Shown here piece by piece: positions 8,725 through 17,330 of a stretch of 64,000 nucleotides of DNA (the stretch's first letter is position 1; every line of letters starts with the position of its first letter). The notes beneath the pieces were generated by a model that made no database searches, was not told where the DNA came from, and saw nothing but the letters and a program-made list of their open reading frames with translations. The position numbers and the translations under genes were made by a program. Location: positions 1-64,000 of the forward strand of contig CAVPNX010000033.1 in NCBI GenBank assembly GCA_963706885.1, written 5' to 3'. The stretch comes from Prado023 sp963706885. Its GTDB lineage: Bacteria > Actinomycetota > Actinomycetes > S36-B12 > CAIYMF01.

Positions 8725-9275
8725 CGGTCCCCGACCTCATCCACGGCCAGCAGGACGACCCCCGCGCCGGGTTCCCCCGCGAGGCCTTCGCCGACGTCCT
8801 GGCCGCCAACGCCGAGTACGCCGCGTCCTTCCAGGGACTCGGCCTGGGCGGACGTGCCGCAAAGGGACTGGCCGTCATCACCTGCATGGACTCCCGCATC
8901 GACCCGTTGCGCATCGTCGGCATGGCCCCGGGGGACGTCAAGATCCTGCGCAACGCCGGCGCCCGGGTCACCGACGACGTCCTGCGCACGCTGGTCCTGG
9001 CCACCTACCTGCTCGATGTCACGCGGGTCCTGGTGCTGCCGCACACGCGCTGCAAGATGGTGGGCACCGCCGAGGAGGACATCCACGCACTGATCGCCGA
9101 GCAGTACGGCGTGGACACCTACAGCATGGAGTTCCGAACCGTGGAGGACGAGGTGGCAGCACTTCGCCGGGACCTGCGGCGCATCCGCAGCTTCCCGCTG
9201 CTCCCCCGCGACCTTGCGGTGGGGGGTGCGGTGTACGACGTGGACACCGGGGCACTGCGGCCCATCGACGGCTGA
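8721..9275 (+). CDS. Beta-class carbonic anhydrase
   Basis: 184 residues. Zinc and catalytic residues are visible: C and D/R in ITCMDSRIDP near 53-60, H and C in LPHTRCKMVG near 105-112, and the conserved ILRNAGARVTDD. The enzyme interconverts CO2 and bicarbonate. It begins inside the FNR-like gene (ATGA overlap), so the two are one operon. Why a ferredoxin reductase and a carbonic anhydrase are coupled is not clear; carboxylation reactions need both reductant and bicarbonate, which is only an inference. Confidence 0.9.
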   Translation: MTVPDLIHGQQDDPRAGFPREAFADVLAANAEYAASFQGLGLGGRAAKGLAVITCMDSRIDPLRIVGMAPGDVKILRNAGARVTDDVLRTLVLATYLLDVTRVLVLPHTRCKMVGTAEEDIHALIAEQYGVDTYSMEFRTVEDEVAALRRDLRRIRSFPLLPRDLAVGGAVYDVDTGALRPIDG

Positions 9276-9282
9276 GGCCGTC
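9267..9282. terminator. Hairpin over two converging stop codons
   Basis: GACGGC-TGAG-GCCGTC is a perfect 6-bp stem with a 4-base loop. It covers the TGA of the carbonic anhydrase gene and most of the minus-strand stop of parE, whose coding ends are only 5 bases apart. There is no T tract. It could slow polymerase from both sides. Confidence 0.4.
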
Positions 9283-11389
9283 AGGCGTCGATCCGGTCGC
9301 GGTCCAGTCCCGAGGACCCGGCCACGATGAACTCCTTGCGCGGGGCCACGTCCGAGCCCATCAGCAGGTCGAACACCTTGGCGGCGTCGTGGGCGTCCTC
9401 GACGCGCACCCGGCGCAGGGTGCGCTTCCCGGGCTCCATGGTTGTCTCGCGCAGCTGCGAGGCGTCCATCTCACCGAGACCCTTGTAGCGCTGGGGCTCC
9501 TTCCAGCGGCGGCCCGCCCGGCTCAACTCGGCAAGGGTCCGCTTCAGCTCGGCATCGGAGTGCGTGTAGCGCACCTCGGACTTCTTCCCGCCGGAGGCCA
9601 GCACCTCCACCCGGTGCAGGGGAGGCACCGCGGAGTAGACGCGACCCTCGGTCAGCATCTGGGGCATGTAGCGGTGGAACAGGGTGAGCAGCAGGCAGCG
9701 GATGTGCGCCCCGTCGACGTCGGCGTCGGCCATCAGGATGACCTTGCTGTAGCGCAGGGCGTCGATGTCGAAGGTGCGCCCGGAGCCGGCGCCGAGGACC
9801 TGGATGATCGCCGCACACTCAGCGTTCTTGAGCATGTCGGCCAGGGAGGCCTTGTGCACGTTGAGGATCTTGCCCCGGATCGGCAGCAGGGCCTGGAACT
9901 CCGAGTCGCGGGCCATCTTGGCGGTGCCCAGCGCGGAGTTGCCCTCCACGATGAACAGCTCGGTGCGCTCCAGGTCCTCGCTGCGGCAGTCCACGAGCTT
10001 GGCCGGCATCGAGGAGGACTCCAGTGCGTTCTTGCGTCGCTGGACGTCGCGGTGGGTGCGGGCCGCGACCCGGGCGCGCATGGCGTTGGCCACCTTCTCG
10101 GCCACGGCCTTGACCACGAGCTTGTCCCCGCGCGGCGGGTTGGTCAGCCATTCGGTCAGTTCCTTGCCGACGACGCCGGCGACGATCCGCGACGCTGCGG
10201 GTGTGCCCAGGATCTCCTTGGTCTGGCCCTCGAACTGGGGCTCGGCCAGGCGGACGGTGATCACGGCGGTCGCGCCCTCGAGGGCGTCCTCCTTGGTGAT
10301 CGCGCCCTCGTTGGCGCGCAGGACCTTGGCCGAGGTGGCGTAGTCGTTGAGGGTCTTGACCAGTGCCCGCTCGAATCCGGCGACGTGCGTGCCGCCCTTG
10401 GGGGTGGCCACGATGTTGACGAAGGAGCGCACCTCGGTGTCGTAGTGATTGCCCCACCGCAGCGCGACGTCGACGACGAGCTCGCGCTCGACCTCAGTGG
10501 GCACCATGTGGCCACGCTTGTCGAGGACGGGCACCGTCTCGGTGAACCTCCCGGTGCCGGCCAGGCGCAGCACGGGGGACACCGGCTCGCCCGTCGACAG
10601 GTGCTCGGCGTACTCCGCGATCCCGCCCCGATGGGCGAACGTGCGCTCCCCGGGGACCTCGGGGTCGCGCTCGTCGCGGACCACGATCGTCAGCCCGGGG
10701 ACCAGGAACGTGGTCTGCTGGGCCCGGGCGTGGACCTGCTCGAGGTCGATCTCGGCATCGGCGGTGAAGATCTGCCGGTCGGGCCAGAACCGCACGCGCG
10801 TGCCGGTCTTGGCCCGCGGGCAGGATCCGGCCTGACGCAGGCCCGACTTCTTCGTGAACTCCGCGTCAGGCCCCTCGCCGTCGAAGAGCCCGGGAACGCC
10901 GCGGCGGAAGGAGATCAGGTGGATGCGGGCGTCCCGGTCGACCTCGATGTCCAGGCGTGAGCTCAGCGCGTTGACCACGCTGGCGCCCACGCCGTGCAGG
11001 CCGCCCGAGGCCGTGTACGAGCCACCGCCGAACTTGCCGCCGGCGTGCAGCTTGGTCATGACGACCTCGACGCCGGTCAGGCGGGTCCGCGGCTCCACGT
11101 CCACCGGGATGCCGCGCCCGTCGTCGTGGACCTCGACCGACCCGTCGGCGCGCAGGATCATGTCGATCCGGGTGCACCACCCGCCCAGGGCCTCGTCGAC
11201 CGAGTTGTCCAGAATCTCCCACAGGCAGTGCATCAGGCCGCGCGAGTCCGTCGACCCGATGTACATGCCGGGGCGCTTGCGCACGGCCTCGAGGCCCTCG
11301 AGGACCGACAGGTTCTTCGCGGAGTACCCGGCGGCGGGCTTCTCGGTGCGCCGCGAGCGGCGGGTCGGCTCCAGGGGTTCTGCGGTCAC
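9281..11389 (-). CDS. parE: Type IIA topoisomerase subunit B (ParE/GyrB2 type)
   Basis: 702 residues from GTG. The GHKL ATPase domain is complete: EILDNSVDEALGG, VHDDGRGIPVD and GGLHGVGASVVNAL within the first 140 residues. The transducer follows, then the TOPRIM domain with FIVEGNSALGTAK (usually EGDSA), PIRGKILNV and DADVDGAHI. The shorter form without a gyrase-type insert and its place near the principal sigma gene resemble the second gyrB-like gene (parE) of streptomycetes. No parC is in the window. The start is leaderless: TACCCT is six bases upstream. Confidence 0.88.
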   Translation of the reverse strand: MTAEPLEPTRRSRRTEKPAAGYSAKNLSVLEGLEAVRKRPGMYIGSTDSRGLMHCLWEILDNSVDEALGGWCTRIDMILRADGSVEVHDDGRGIPVDVEPRTRLTGVEVVMTKLHAGGKFGGGSYTASGGLHGVGASVVNALSSRLDIEVDRDARIHLISFRRGVPGLFDGEGPDAEFTKKSGLRQAGSCPRAKTGTRVRFWPDRQIFTADAEIDLEQVHARAQQTTFLVPGLTIVVRDERDPEVPGERTFAHRGGIAEYAEHLSTGEPVSPVLRLAGTGRFTETVPVLDKRGHMVPTEVERELVVDVALRWGNHYDTEVRSFVNIVATPKGGTHVAGFERALVKTLNDYATSAKVLRANEGAITKEDALEGATAVITVRLAEPQFEGQTKEILGTPAASRIVAGVVGKELTEWLTNPPRGDKLVVKAVAEKVANAMRARVAARTHRDVQRRKNALESSSMPAKLVDCRSEDLERTELFIVEGNSALGTAKMARDSEFQALLPIRGKILNVHKASLADMLKNAECAAIIQVLGAGSGRTFDIDALRYSKVILMADADVDGAHIRCLLLTLFHRYMPQMLTEGRVYSAVPPLHRVEVLASGGKKSEVRYTHSDAELKRTLAELSRAGRRWKEPQRYKGLGEMDASQLRETTMEPGKRTLRRVRVEDAHDAAKVFDLLMGSDVAPRKEFIVAGSSGLDRDRIDA

Positions 11390-11401
11390 CGGGCAAGGGT
11401 A
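11390..11401 (-). promoter_or_regulatory. -10 element TACCCT, leaderless start of parE
   Basis: On the minus strand TACCCT (11396-11401) is followed by six bases (TGCCCG) and GTG at 11389, with no ribosome-binding site. Confidence 0.5.
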
Positions 11402-11552
11402 CCGGGGGGATCCGACAGCCGATGGTCACCGAGCCACCTACTCATTCCGTGGCGGGTCATCGGGCGGATGCAGGTTGCGCGTCTGGCGAACGTGCCGGCA
11501 GATGTCAGCCGGAGGTGCCACACTGGAGTCCACGGCAGTCCGAGGAGGGGAC

Positions 11553-11778
11553 ATGGTTGGCACTCTCGAGATGGAGGTGGCGCTCAACGCCGCCGACCGA
11601 TGTGATCGGTGTGGCGCCCAGGCAGATCGCCCAGGCCACCCTGTCCTCGGGGGCACACCTGCTCTTCTGCGGGCACCACCTGCGCGCCCATGAGGCGAGC
11701 CTCCGGGAGGTCTCAGCGCGCATCGCCCGGACCTCGGCTCACCACCCCGGCAGCGGTGAGCTGACCAGCGCTGAGTGA
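11553..11778 (+). CDS. DUF7455-like small Cys/His protein, frameshifted
   Basis: The ATG at 11553 follows GAGGAGGGG. The first part, ending in ADRCDRCGAQA, and the second part, IAQATLSSGAHLLFCGHH, are in different frames; skipping one G at about 11625 joins them into a 74-residue protein of the small actinobacterial family found beside parE (CxxC, then C-x2-H, probably zinc-binding). The joined protein has the family length and spacing, so the extra base looks like a sequencing error or a very recent mutation. Its end overlaps the start of the DUF456 gene by four bases (GTGA). Confidence 0.65.
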
Positions 11779-12269
11779 ACGAGGTCCTGCTCAACCTGCT
11801 CGTCGCGGTCGCCCTCGTTGTTGCCGCCGCCGGGATCGTCGTTCCCGTTCTACCGGGCACCTTCCTCGCCCTGGGTGCGCTGTTCGGGTGGGCGCTGCTG
11901 ACCGGTGGGGCCATCGCCTGGGGATCCTTCGCCGTGATCGCCGTCGTGATCGGCGTCGGCCAGCTCCTCAAGTACCTGCTCCCCCACAAGTCCCTGACCG
12001 CTGCCGGCGTGCCGGGGCGCTCGATCCTGGTCGGCGGGGTCGCGGCGATCGTCGGGTTCTTCCTGATCCCGGTCGTGGGTCTGGTCGTGGGTTTCATCGG
12101 TGGGGTGTATGTGGCCGAGCACGTGCGCCTGCGGGAATGGACGCTGGCCCGGGAGTCGACGTGGGCTGCGATGAAGGCCACCGGCTTCTCGATCCTCATC
12201 GAGCTGGGCGCCCTCCTGGTCGCGGCCTCGGTGTGGGTCGGCGCGCTGGTGCTCCTTTCCCAGCAGTGA
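11775..12269 (+). CDS. DUF456 membrane protein
   Basis: 164 residues from GTG, nearly all hydrophobic with four to five helices and several Gly-rich turns (LPGTFLALGALFGWALL, IPVVGLVVGFIGGVYVAE), the pattern of DUF456. Function is unknown; the glycine-zipper-like helices suggest a small channel or membrane-bending protein but this is speculation. It overlaps the DUF7455-like gene. Confidence 0.7.
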   Translation: MNEVLLNLLVAVALVVAAAGIVVPVLPGTFLALGALFGWALLTGGAIAWGSFAVIAVVIGVGQLLKYLLPHKSLTAAGVPGRSILVGGVAAIVGFFLIPVVGLVVGFIGGVYVAEHVRLREWTLARESTWAAMKATGFSILIELGALLVAASVWVGALVLLSQQ

Positions 12270-12306
12270 TCCGTCGACCACCATGTACGGAGGTACGCTG
12301 CCACCC

Positions 12307-12729
12307 ATGACGTCCCCCGCGGACCACCACGAGACCCTGGTCCTGACCCATGACACGGTCGCCCTCCCCCGGACGCAGCCCCCGGCGCCGTGGGACGAGC
12401 AGATCTGGCGCCGCGAGCCTGTCCATGTCGGATCGGCCTGGAGCCAGGTGCCCCCGCTGGTCGGCGCGCCCCCGGTGCTGATCATGCGCAACAACGCTGC
12501 TGTGGTCGGCGCCACCCTGGGGTCGGTGTCCCTGTTCCTCGCCCTGATCCCGCTGATCGGTGTCGTCGCGTGGGTCCTGGCCCCCATCGGGCTGATGAGC
12601 AGCCTCGTGGGACTGTTCGTCGGGGCGTCGCGCAAAGTGGGCCGTGTCGGTGCCCTCTGGGGGCTGCTCACGTCCGGGGCCGCCCTGCTGGTGTGCCTGG
12701 CCTGGGCGGCGCTGCTGCTGGCACTGTGA
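12307..12729 (+). CDS. DUF4190-like small membrane protein
   Basis: 140 residues from ATG 12307, with a polar Pro-rich N-terminal half (about 65 residues) and two hydrophobic helices (about 68-100 and 112-138) joined by a short basic loop (ASRKVGRVGALWG), the topology of DUF4190-type proteins. TACGCT sits seven bases before this ATG, a leaderless-type promoter, so it is preferred over the in-frame ATG at 12283. Function unknown. Confidence 0.6.
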   Translation: MTSPADHHETLVLTHDTVALPRTQPPAPWDEQIWRREPVHVGSAWSQVPPLVGAPPVLIMRNNAAVVGATLGSVSLFLALIPLIGVVAWVLAPIGLMSSLVGLFVGASRKVGRVGALWGLLTSGAALLVCLAWAALLLAL

Positions 12730-12845
12730 CTCGGCCCGTCGCCGATGGCAGGGAGCGGATCGGGTGAGATGTGGCCAGTTGGTGGGCAGCGGACCGTGAC
12801 GGCGTTACGATTGGCCATGGCGGGGTGCGTGGGTCGGGAGGGACG

Positions 12846-13613
12846 ATGTCAGTAGCCGGACGGGTCGTCACGATCGCGATCTCCGCCGCCCTCGTGACGG
12901 GCGCGATGGCGCTGCCCGCGAACGCGGACCAGGCCACCCGCTCGGGTGATCCAGACATCGTCTTCCTGCAGGAGTCGGCCGAGTCGGTCCTGCGCAGCAC
13001 CGTGCGGGCGGCCCGTGCCACGTACAAGGTGGAGAAGGCTGTCGCGTGGGACGCGCGGGCGAAGGCCCTGGTTACTCCCAGGGCCGAGCTCGCCTCTGCG
13101 TTGAAGCTGGCCGAGACCAAGGCGGAGCGCCGTCTGGCGCGGCGTGCGTACGACCGGAGCGCCGCCCCGGTGATCCGGGAGTACCGCACCGCGAAGCAGG
13201 CTGCTCAGGCCAAGCGGAACGCCGTCATCGATGAAGCCCTGGCCGAGTACCTGGTGGCCACTGGGAAGCCGGAGATCGCCGAGGCCCTGAAGGAGTATCG
13301 CGCCGCGACGACCATCGCCGGCGACACCCTCGAGCTGGCCCTGAAGTCCGGCCGGGACACGCTCAAGACCGACACGGCCGAAGAGCGCGCGCAACTCGTC
13401 GACGACCTCGAGGAGGCGATCACCGACGCCGAGCGGCTGGCGGCGTGGCTGGACTTCCAGGCAGCCTCGGTCACGGACAACCGCGCCTACGAGCGGTCGA
13501 TCGCCAGCGCTCGGGCCACCTACGTCTCGGCCATGACCGAGGCCCGCCGTGCATTCGCGCTGGAGACCGGCCTGTCGATCAAGAAGCTCCTGAAGCTCCC
13601 GTTCACGATCTGA
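12846..13613 (+). CDS. Secreted helical protein, function unknown
   Basis: 255 residues from ATG 12846, which has GGAGG close upstream. A signal peptide is clear (MSVAGRVVTIAISAALVTGA, then ALPANADQ cleavage region). The mature protein is rich in Ala, Glu, Arg and Lys and almost free of Pro and Cys, which predicts long alpha helices or coiled coils. No catalytic motif is seen. Its last 11 bases overlap the end of hrpA, which runs the other way. Confidence 0.65.
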   Translation: MSVAGRVVTIAISAALVTGAMALPANADQATRSGDPDIVFLQESAESVLRSTVRAARATYKVEKAVAWDARAKALVTPRAELASALKLAETKAERRLARRAYDRSAAPVIREYRTAKQAAQAKRNAVIDEALAEYLVATGKPEIAEALKEYRAATTIAGDTLELALKSGRDTLKTDTAEERAQLVDDLEEAITDAERLAAWLDFQAASVTDNRAYERSIASARATYVSAMTEARRAFALETGLSIKKLLKLPFTI

Positions 13614-16600
13614 TCCCGGCGACGAGCTTCTCGATCCGCCGTTGGGACACAGGGACGGATGTCCTGATGTGCTGGGCGAAGAGGCTCACCCGGTACTCGT
13701 CGATCATCCGTCGGGCGGCTCGCGCGGTGTCGTCCGCCGCCATCGGGTCGAGCACAGGCCATCCGGCCACGTGCTGAGCCATGATCGCCTCCCCGACCCG
13801 GGCGGCCTCCAGGCGCTGCGTGTCGGCGGCGGGGTCGTCGGGAAGCTTCGACGCGCGCCAGGCCAGGGCCTGCAGGTAGCGCCTGAGGTCGGGGATCTGC
13901 TCGGCACCGATCCGGGAGATCGGACGTGGCCCGACCAGCCGGGTCAGCTCCGCCCGGATGTCGGCGACTGACTCCGCGACCACGGGCGAGGCGAGGGCAT
14001 CGACGGTGCGTTCGGCATCCCAGGCCAGGCCAAGCACGGTGACCACCTGGTCCAGGACGGCCGCGTATCGCCGTGGCAGCTCGAGGGTGATTCGTGACAC
14101 CGCGCCCGTGAAGGACTGCTCATCTCGGACTGGCGGGCCGGCCAGCAGGGTGTCGATGCAGGCATCCGCGCAGTCATCCAGCAGCGCCTGGGCCCCGCCG
14201 TGCGGGTAGCGGCCGAGGATCAGCTTGCCCGTCATGTCCAGTCCTGCGTGCCCCCGCGGTGCAGGGTTCGGCACGGCCAGGGCGACGAGTCGGCGCACCC
14301 CCCGCAGGTGCGCGCGGCTGGCCTCCCGCTCGTCGGCCAGAACCGTCAGGTCGACGGCGCTCCCGCGATCGACCAGGGCCGGGAATCCCGTCACCGGGAC
14401 GCCGGAGACCACGCGCTCGACCGCCTCCGGCATCGTCGCGAAGGTCCACGCCGTGGCCCCGGACACGGTGACGTCGTCAGCCGCGCGGGCGAGCATGGCC
14501 GCGCGGTCCGGGGCGTGCCGGCGCTGCAGGGCGGCGAGGTCCCGGCCCTCGCCGAGGACCCGGCCGGACTCGTCGACCACCCGGTAGCGCGGCAGCAGGT
14601 GCATCGGGACGCGTGCCAGGTCCCAGTCCTCGGCGCGCACCCGCACCCCGGTGAGCCGTGCGGCAGCGGCTGCGACGGCCTCCAGGATGGGTTGCTCACG
14701 CAGCTCCGGTGCGGACAGCACGCCCGGGACCAGGTTGGGGGCCGGGCCGAGCTCGCGGCGGATGTGCTTCGCGGGGCTGCGCAGCAGGGCGGTGACCAGG
14801 TCCCCACGAAGGCCCGGTGCGGCGCCGGGAACCTCGGCCGGGTCAAGGTCGGGCAGCACCGCCAGGGGCACGTCCACCGTCACGCCGTCCGCGGCGTCCC
14901 CCGGCTCGAACGCGTACGACAGGTTCAGCGTCACCTCGGGTCCGGCGCTCCAGCGCAGCGGGAAGTCGCCCTCATCGGGCAGGTCCTCGCCGGCGATGTG
15001 GATGTCGGCCGGGGTCAGCGTCAGCAGGTCTGGTGCCTGCCGGGAGGCCTTCTTCCACCAGGAGTCGAAGTGACGTACGGAGGTGATGTCCGCTGGGATC
15101 CGCGCGTCGTAGAACGCGAACAGTCCGTCGTCGTCGATCACCAGTCCGCGCTTGCGGCTTCGCTCCTCGACCTCCTCGGCCGCCTTGAGGGCAGCAGCGT
15201 TGGAGTGCCAGAAGCGGTGCCGGGTGGTCCACTCCCCCTCCACCAGTGCTCCGCGGATGAACAGCTCCCGGCACAGCGGTGGGTCGATTCGGCCGTAGTC
15301 GACGGTCCGCCCGGTGACCAGCGGGATCCCGTAGAGGGTGACCCGCTCGACCGCCACCGTCGCTCCCCGTTTGGCCGACCAGTGCGGCTCGGAGTAGCTG
15401 CGCGAGACCAGGTGCTCGGCCGCCTGCTCGATCCAGTCGGCCTTGACCGCGGCATTGCGCCGGGCGAACAGCCGGGAGGTCTCCACCAGCTCGGAGGACA
15501 TGACCCATTCGGGGTTCTGCCTCGCCAGGGCTGAGCCCGGGAAGATGACGAAGCGTGCCCCGCGGGCGCCGAGGTAGTCGCGGCGCAGCGGGTCCCACAT
15601 CCCGACCTGCGAGAGCATCCCCGTGAGCAGCGCGCGGTGGATGCCGTCCTGGTCGTCGCGGCCGGAGCTCCACGCGATGCCGAGCCCGGAGGTGACCTCG
15701 CGGATCTGTCCGACGAGGTCCTGCCACTCACGGATGCGCAGGTAGTTCAGGTGCTGGTCGCGGCAGGCGCGGCGCAGCCCGTTGGCGGAGGTGCTGCTGC
15801 GCAGGGTGCGGATGTGGTCCCAGAGGTTGAGCAGGGTGGCGAAGTCCGAGCGCTTGTCGACGAAGCGGGCGTGGGCGGCGTCGGCCTTGCTGCGCTGTTC
15901 CTCTGGGCGCTCGCGGGGGTCCTGGATGGTGAGCCCGGCGACGATGACCACCACCTCGCGCACGCAGCCGGCATCGGCTGCGGCCAGCACCATCCGGCCC
16001 AGGCGGGGGTCCAGCGGGAGGCGCGCGAGCTGCCGGCCGAGCGGGGTCAGCCGTGGCGGTCCACTGCCGTCCTTGAGGGCGCCGAGCTCCTGCAGAAGCG
16101 CGATGCCGTCGCGGATCTGGCGGGTGTCGGGCGGGTCGAGGAACGGGAAGCGCTCGATCTCCCCGAGGCGCAGGGCGGCCATCTGCAGGATCACCGACGC
16201 GAGGTTGGTGCGCAGGATCTCGGGGTCGGTGAACTCGGGGCGGTCCAGGAAGTCCAGCTCGGAGTACAGGCGGATCGCGATGCCGTCCCGGACCCGGCCG
16301 CAACGCCCGGCGCGCTGGTTGGCCGACGCCTGCGAGATCGGCTCGATCGGCAGGCGCTGGACCTTCAGCCGCTTGCTGTAGCGCGAGATCCGCGCGGTCC
16401 CGGGGTCGACGACGTAACGGATTCCGGGGACGGTGATCGACGTCTCGGCGACGTTCGTGGCCAGGACGACGCGCCGTCCCCCGCCGGGCGCGAACACGCG
16501 GTGCTGCTCGGCGGCGCTGAGTCGGGCGTACAGGGGCAGGACGCTCGTGACTGAGTCGAGCATCGGGCGCAGGGCGTCGGCCACATCGTGGATCTCCCGC

Positions 16601-17283
16601 TGCCCGGAGAGGAACACCAGCACGTCGCCGTCGCCGGAGGTCAGGCACTCGAGGACCGCCTCGCACACGGCGTCGACGTCGTCGGAGGCCACGTCCTCAA
16701 CCGGGCGGTAGCGGACCTCCACCGGGTACGTGCGGCCGCTGACCTCGATGATCGGGGCGCCACCGAAGTGTGCCGAGAAACGCTCCACGTCGATGGTGGC
16801 GCTGGTGACGATCACCCGCAGGTCCGGTCGGCGGGGCAGCAGGCGGGTCAGGTAGCCCAGCAGGAAGTCGATGTTGAGGCTGCGCTCGTGGGCCTCGTCG
16901 ATGATGATCGTGTCGTAGCGGCGCAGGTCGCGGTCGCGCTGCAACTCGGCGAGCAGGATGCCGTCGGTCATCACCTTGACCTTCGTGCCCTTGGCGGTGC
17001 GGTCGGTGAACCGGACGGCGAACCCCACCTCGGCGCCGAGCTCCACACCGCACTCCTCGGCGATCCGTGCGGCCAGCGTGCGGGCGGCGATCCGGCGCGG
17101 CTGGGTGTGCCCGATCATCCCCGTGCGTCCCCGGCCCGCGGCCAGGGCGATCTTCGGCAGCTGGGTGGTCTTGCCCGAGCCCGTCTCCCCGGCGACCACG
17201 ACCACCTGGTGGTCCCTCAGGGCGCGCGTGATCTCCTCGACGTGGGCAGCGATGGGCAGCTGCTCCGGGACGGACAGGCGCAT
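13603..17283 (-). CDS. hrpA: ATP-dependent RNA helicase HrpA
   Basis: 1226 residues from ATG 17283, close to the usual 1300. DEAH-box motifs are all present: GETGSGKTTQLPKIALAA (I), TQPRRIAARTLA (Ia), IIIDEAHERSLNIDFLLG (II), VTSATID (III), then FLSGQREIHDVADAL, TNVAETSITVPGIRYVVDPG and QRAGRCGRV (VI). The long C-terminal region matches the HrpA-specific DUF3418 part. The family unwinds RNA and helps rescue stalled ribosomes and process mRNA. An upstream in-frame extension is GC-rich shadow, so the later Met is chosen. The DUF222 gene ends 47 bases upstream on the same strand. Confidence 0.9.
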   Translation of the reverse strand: MRLSVPEQLPIAAHVEEITRALRDHQVVVVAGETGSGKTTQLPKIALAAGRGRTGMIGHTQPRRIAARTLAARIAEECGVELGAEVGFAVRFTDRTAKGTKVKVMTDGILLAELQRDRDLRRYDTIIIDEAHERSLNIDFLLGYLTRLLPRRPDLRVIVTSATIDVERFSAHFGGAPIIEVSGRTYPVEVRYRPVEDVASDDVDAVCEAVLECLTSGDGDVLVFLSGQREIHDVADALRPMLDSVTSVLPLYARLSAAEQHRVFAPGGGRRVVLATNVAETSITVPGIRYVVDPGTARISRYSKRLKVQRLPIEPISQASANQRAGRCGRVRDGIAIRLYSELDFLDRPEFTDPEILRTNLASVILQMAALRLGEIERFPFLDPPDTRQIRDGIALLQELGALKDGSGPPRLTPLGRQLARLPLDPRLGRMVLAAADAGCVREVVVIVAGLTIQDPRERPEEQRSKADAAHARFVDKRSDFATLLNLWDHIRTLRSSTSANGLRRACRDQHLNYLRIREWQDLVGQIREVTSGLGIAWSSGRDDQDGIHRALLTGMLSQVGMWDPLRRDYLGARGARFVIFPGSALARQNPEWVMSSELVETSRLFARRNAAVKADWIEQAAEHLVSRSYSEPHWSAKRGATVAVERVTLYGIPLVTGRTVDYGRIDPPLCRELFIRGALVEGEWTTRHRFWHSNAAALKAAEEVEERSRKRGLVIDDDGLFAFYDARIPADITSVRHFDSWWKKASRQAPDLLTLTPADIHIAGEDLPDEGDFPLRWSAGPEVTLNLSYAFEPGDAADGVTVDVPLAVLPDLDPAEVPGAAPGLRGDLVTALLRSPAKHIRRELGPAPNLVPGVLSAPELREQPILEAVAAAAARLTGVRVRAEDWDLARVPMHLLPRYRVVDESGRVLGEGRDLAALQRRHAPDRAAMLARAADDVTVSGATAWTFATMPEAVERVVSGVPVTGFPALVDRGSAVDLTVLADEREASRAHLRGVRRLVALAVPNPAPRGHAGLDMTGKLILGRYPHGGAQALLDDCADACIDTLLAGPPVRDEQSFTGAVSRITLELPRRYAAVLDQVVTVLGLAWDAERTVDALASPVVAESVADIRAELTRLVGPRPISRIGAEQIPDLRRYLQALAWRASKLPDDPAADTQRLEAARVGEAIMAQHVAGWPVLDPMAADDTARAARRMIDEYRVSLFAQHIRTSVPVSQRRIEKLVAGIRS

Positions 17284-17330
17284 GGTGGCCCTAGGTTCCC
17301 ACAACGGGCGCACTCCTCCCCCGGGCTCGG

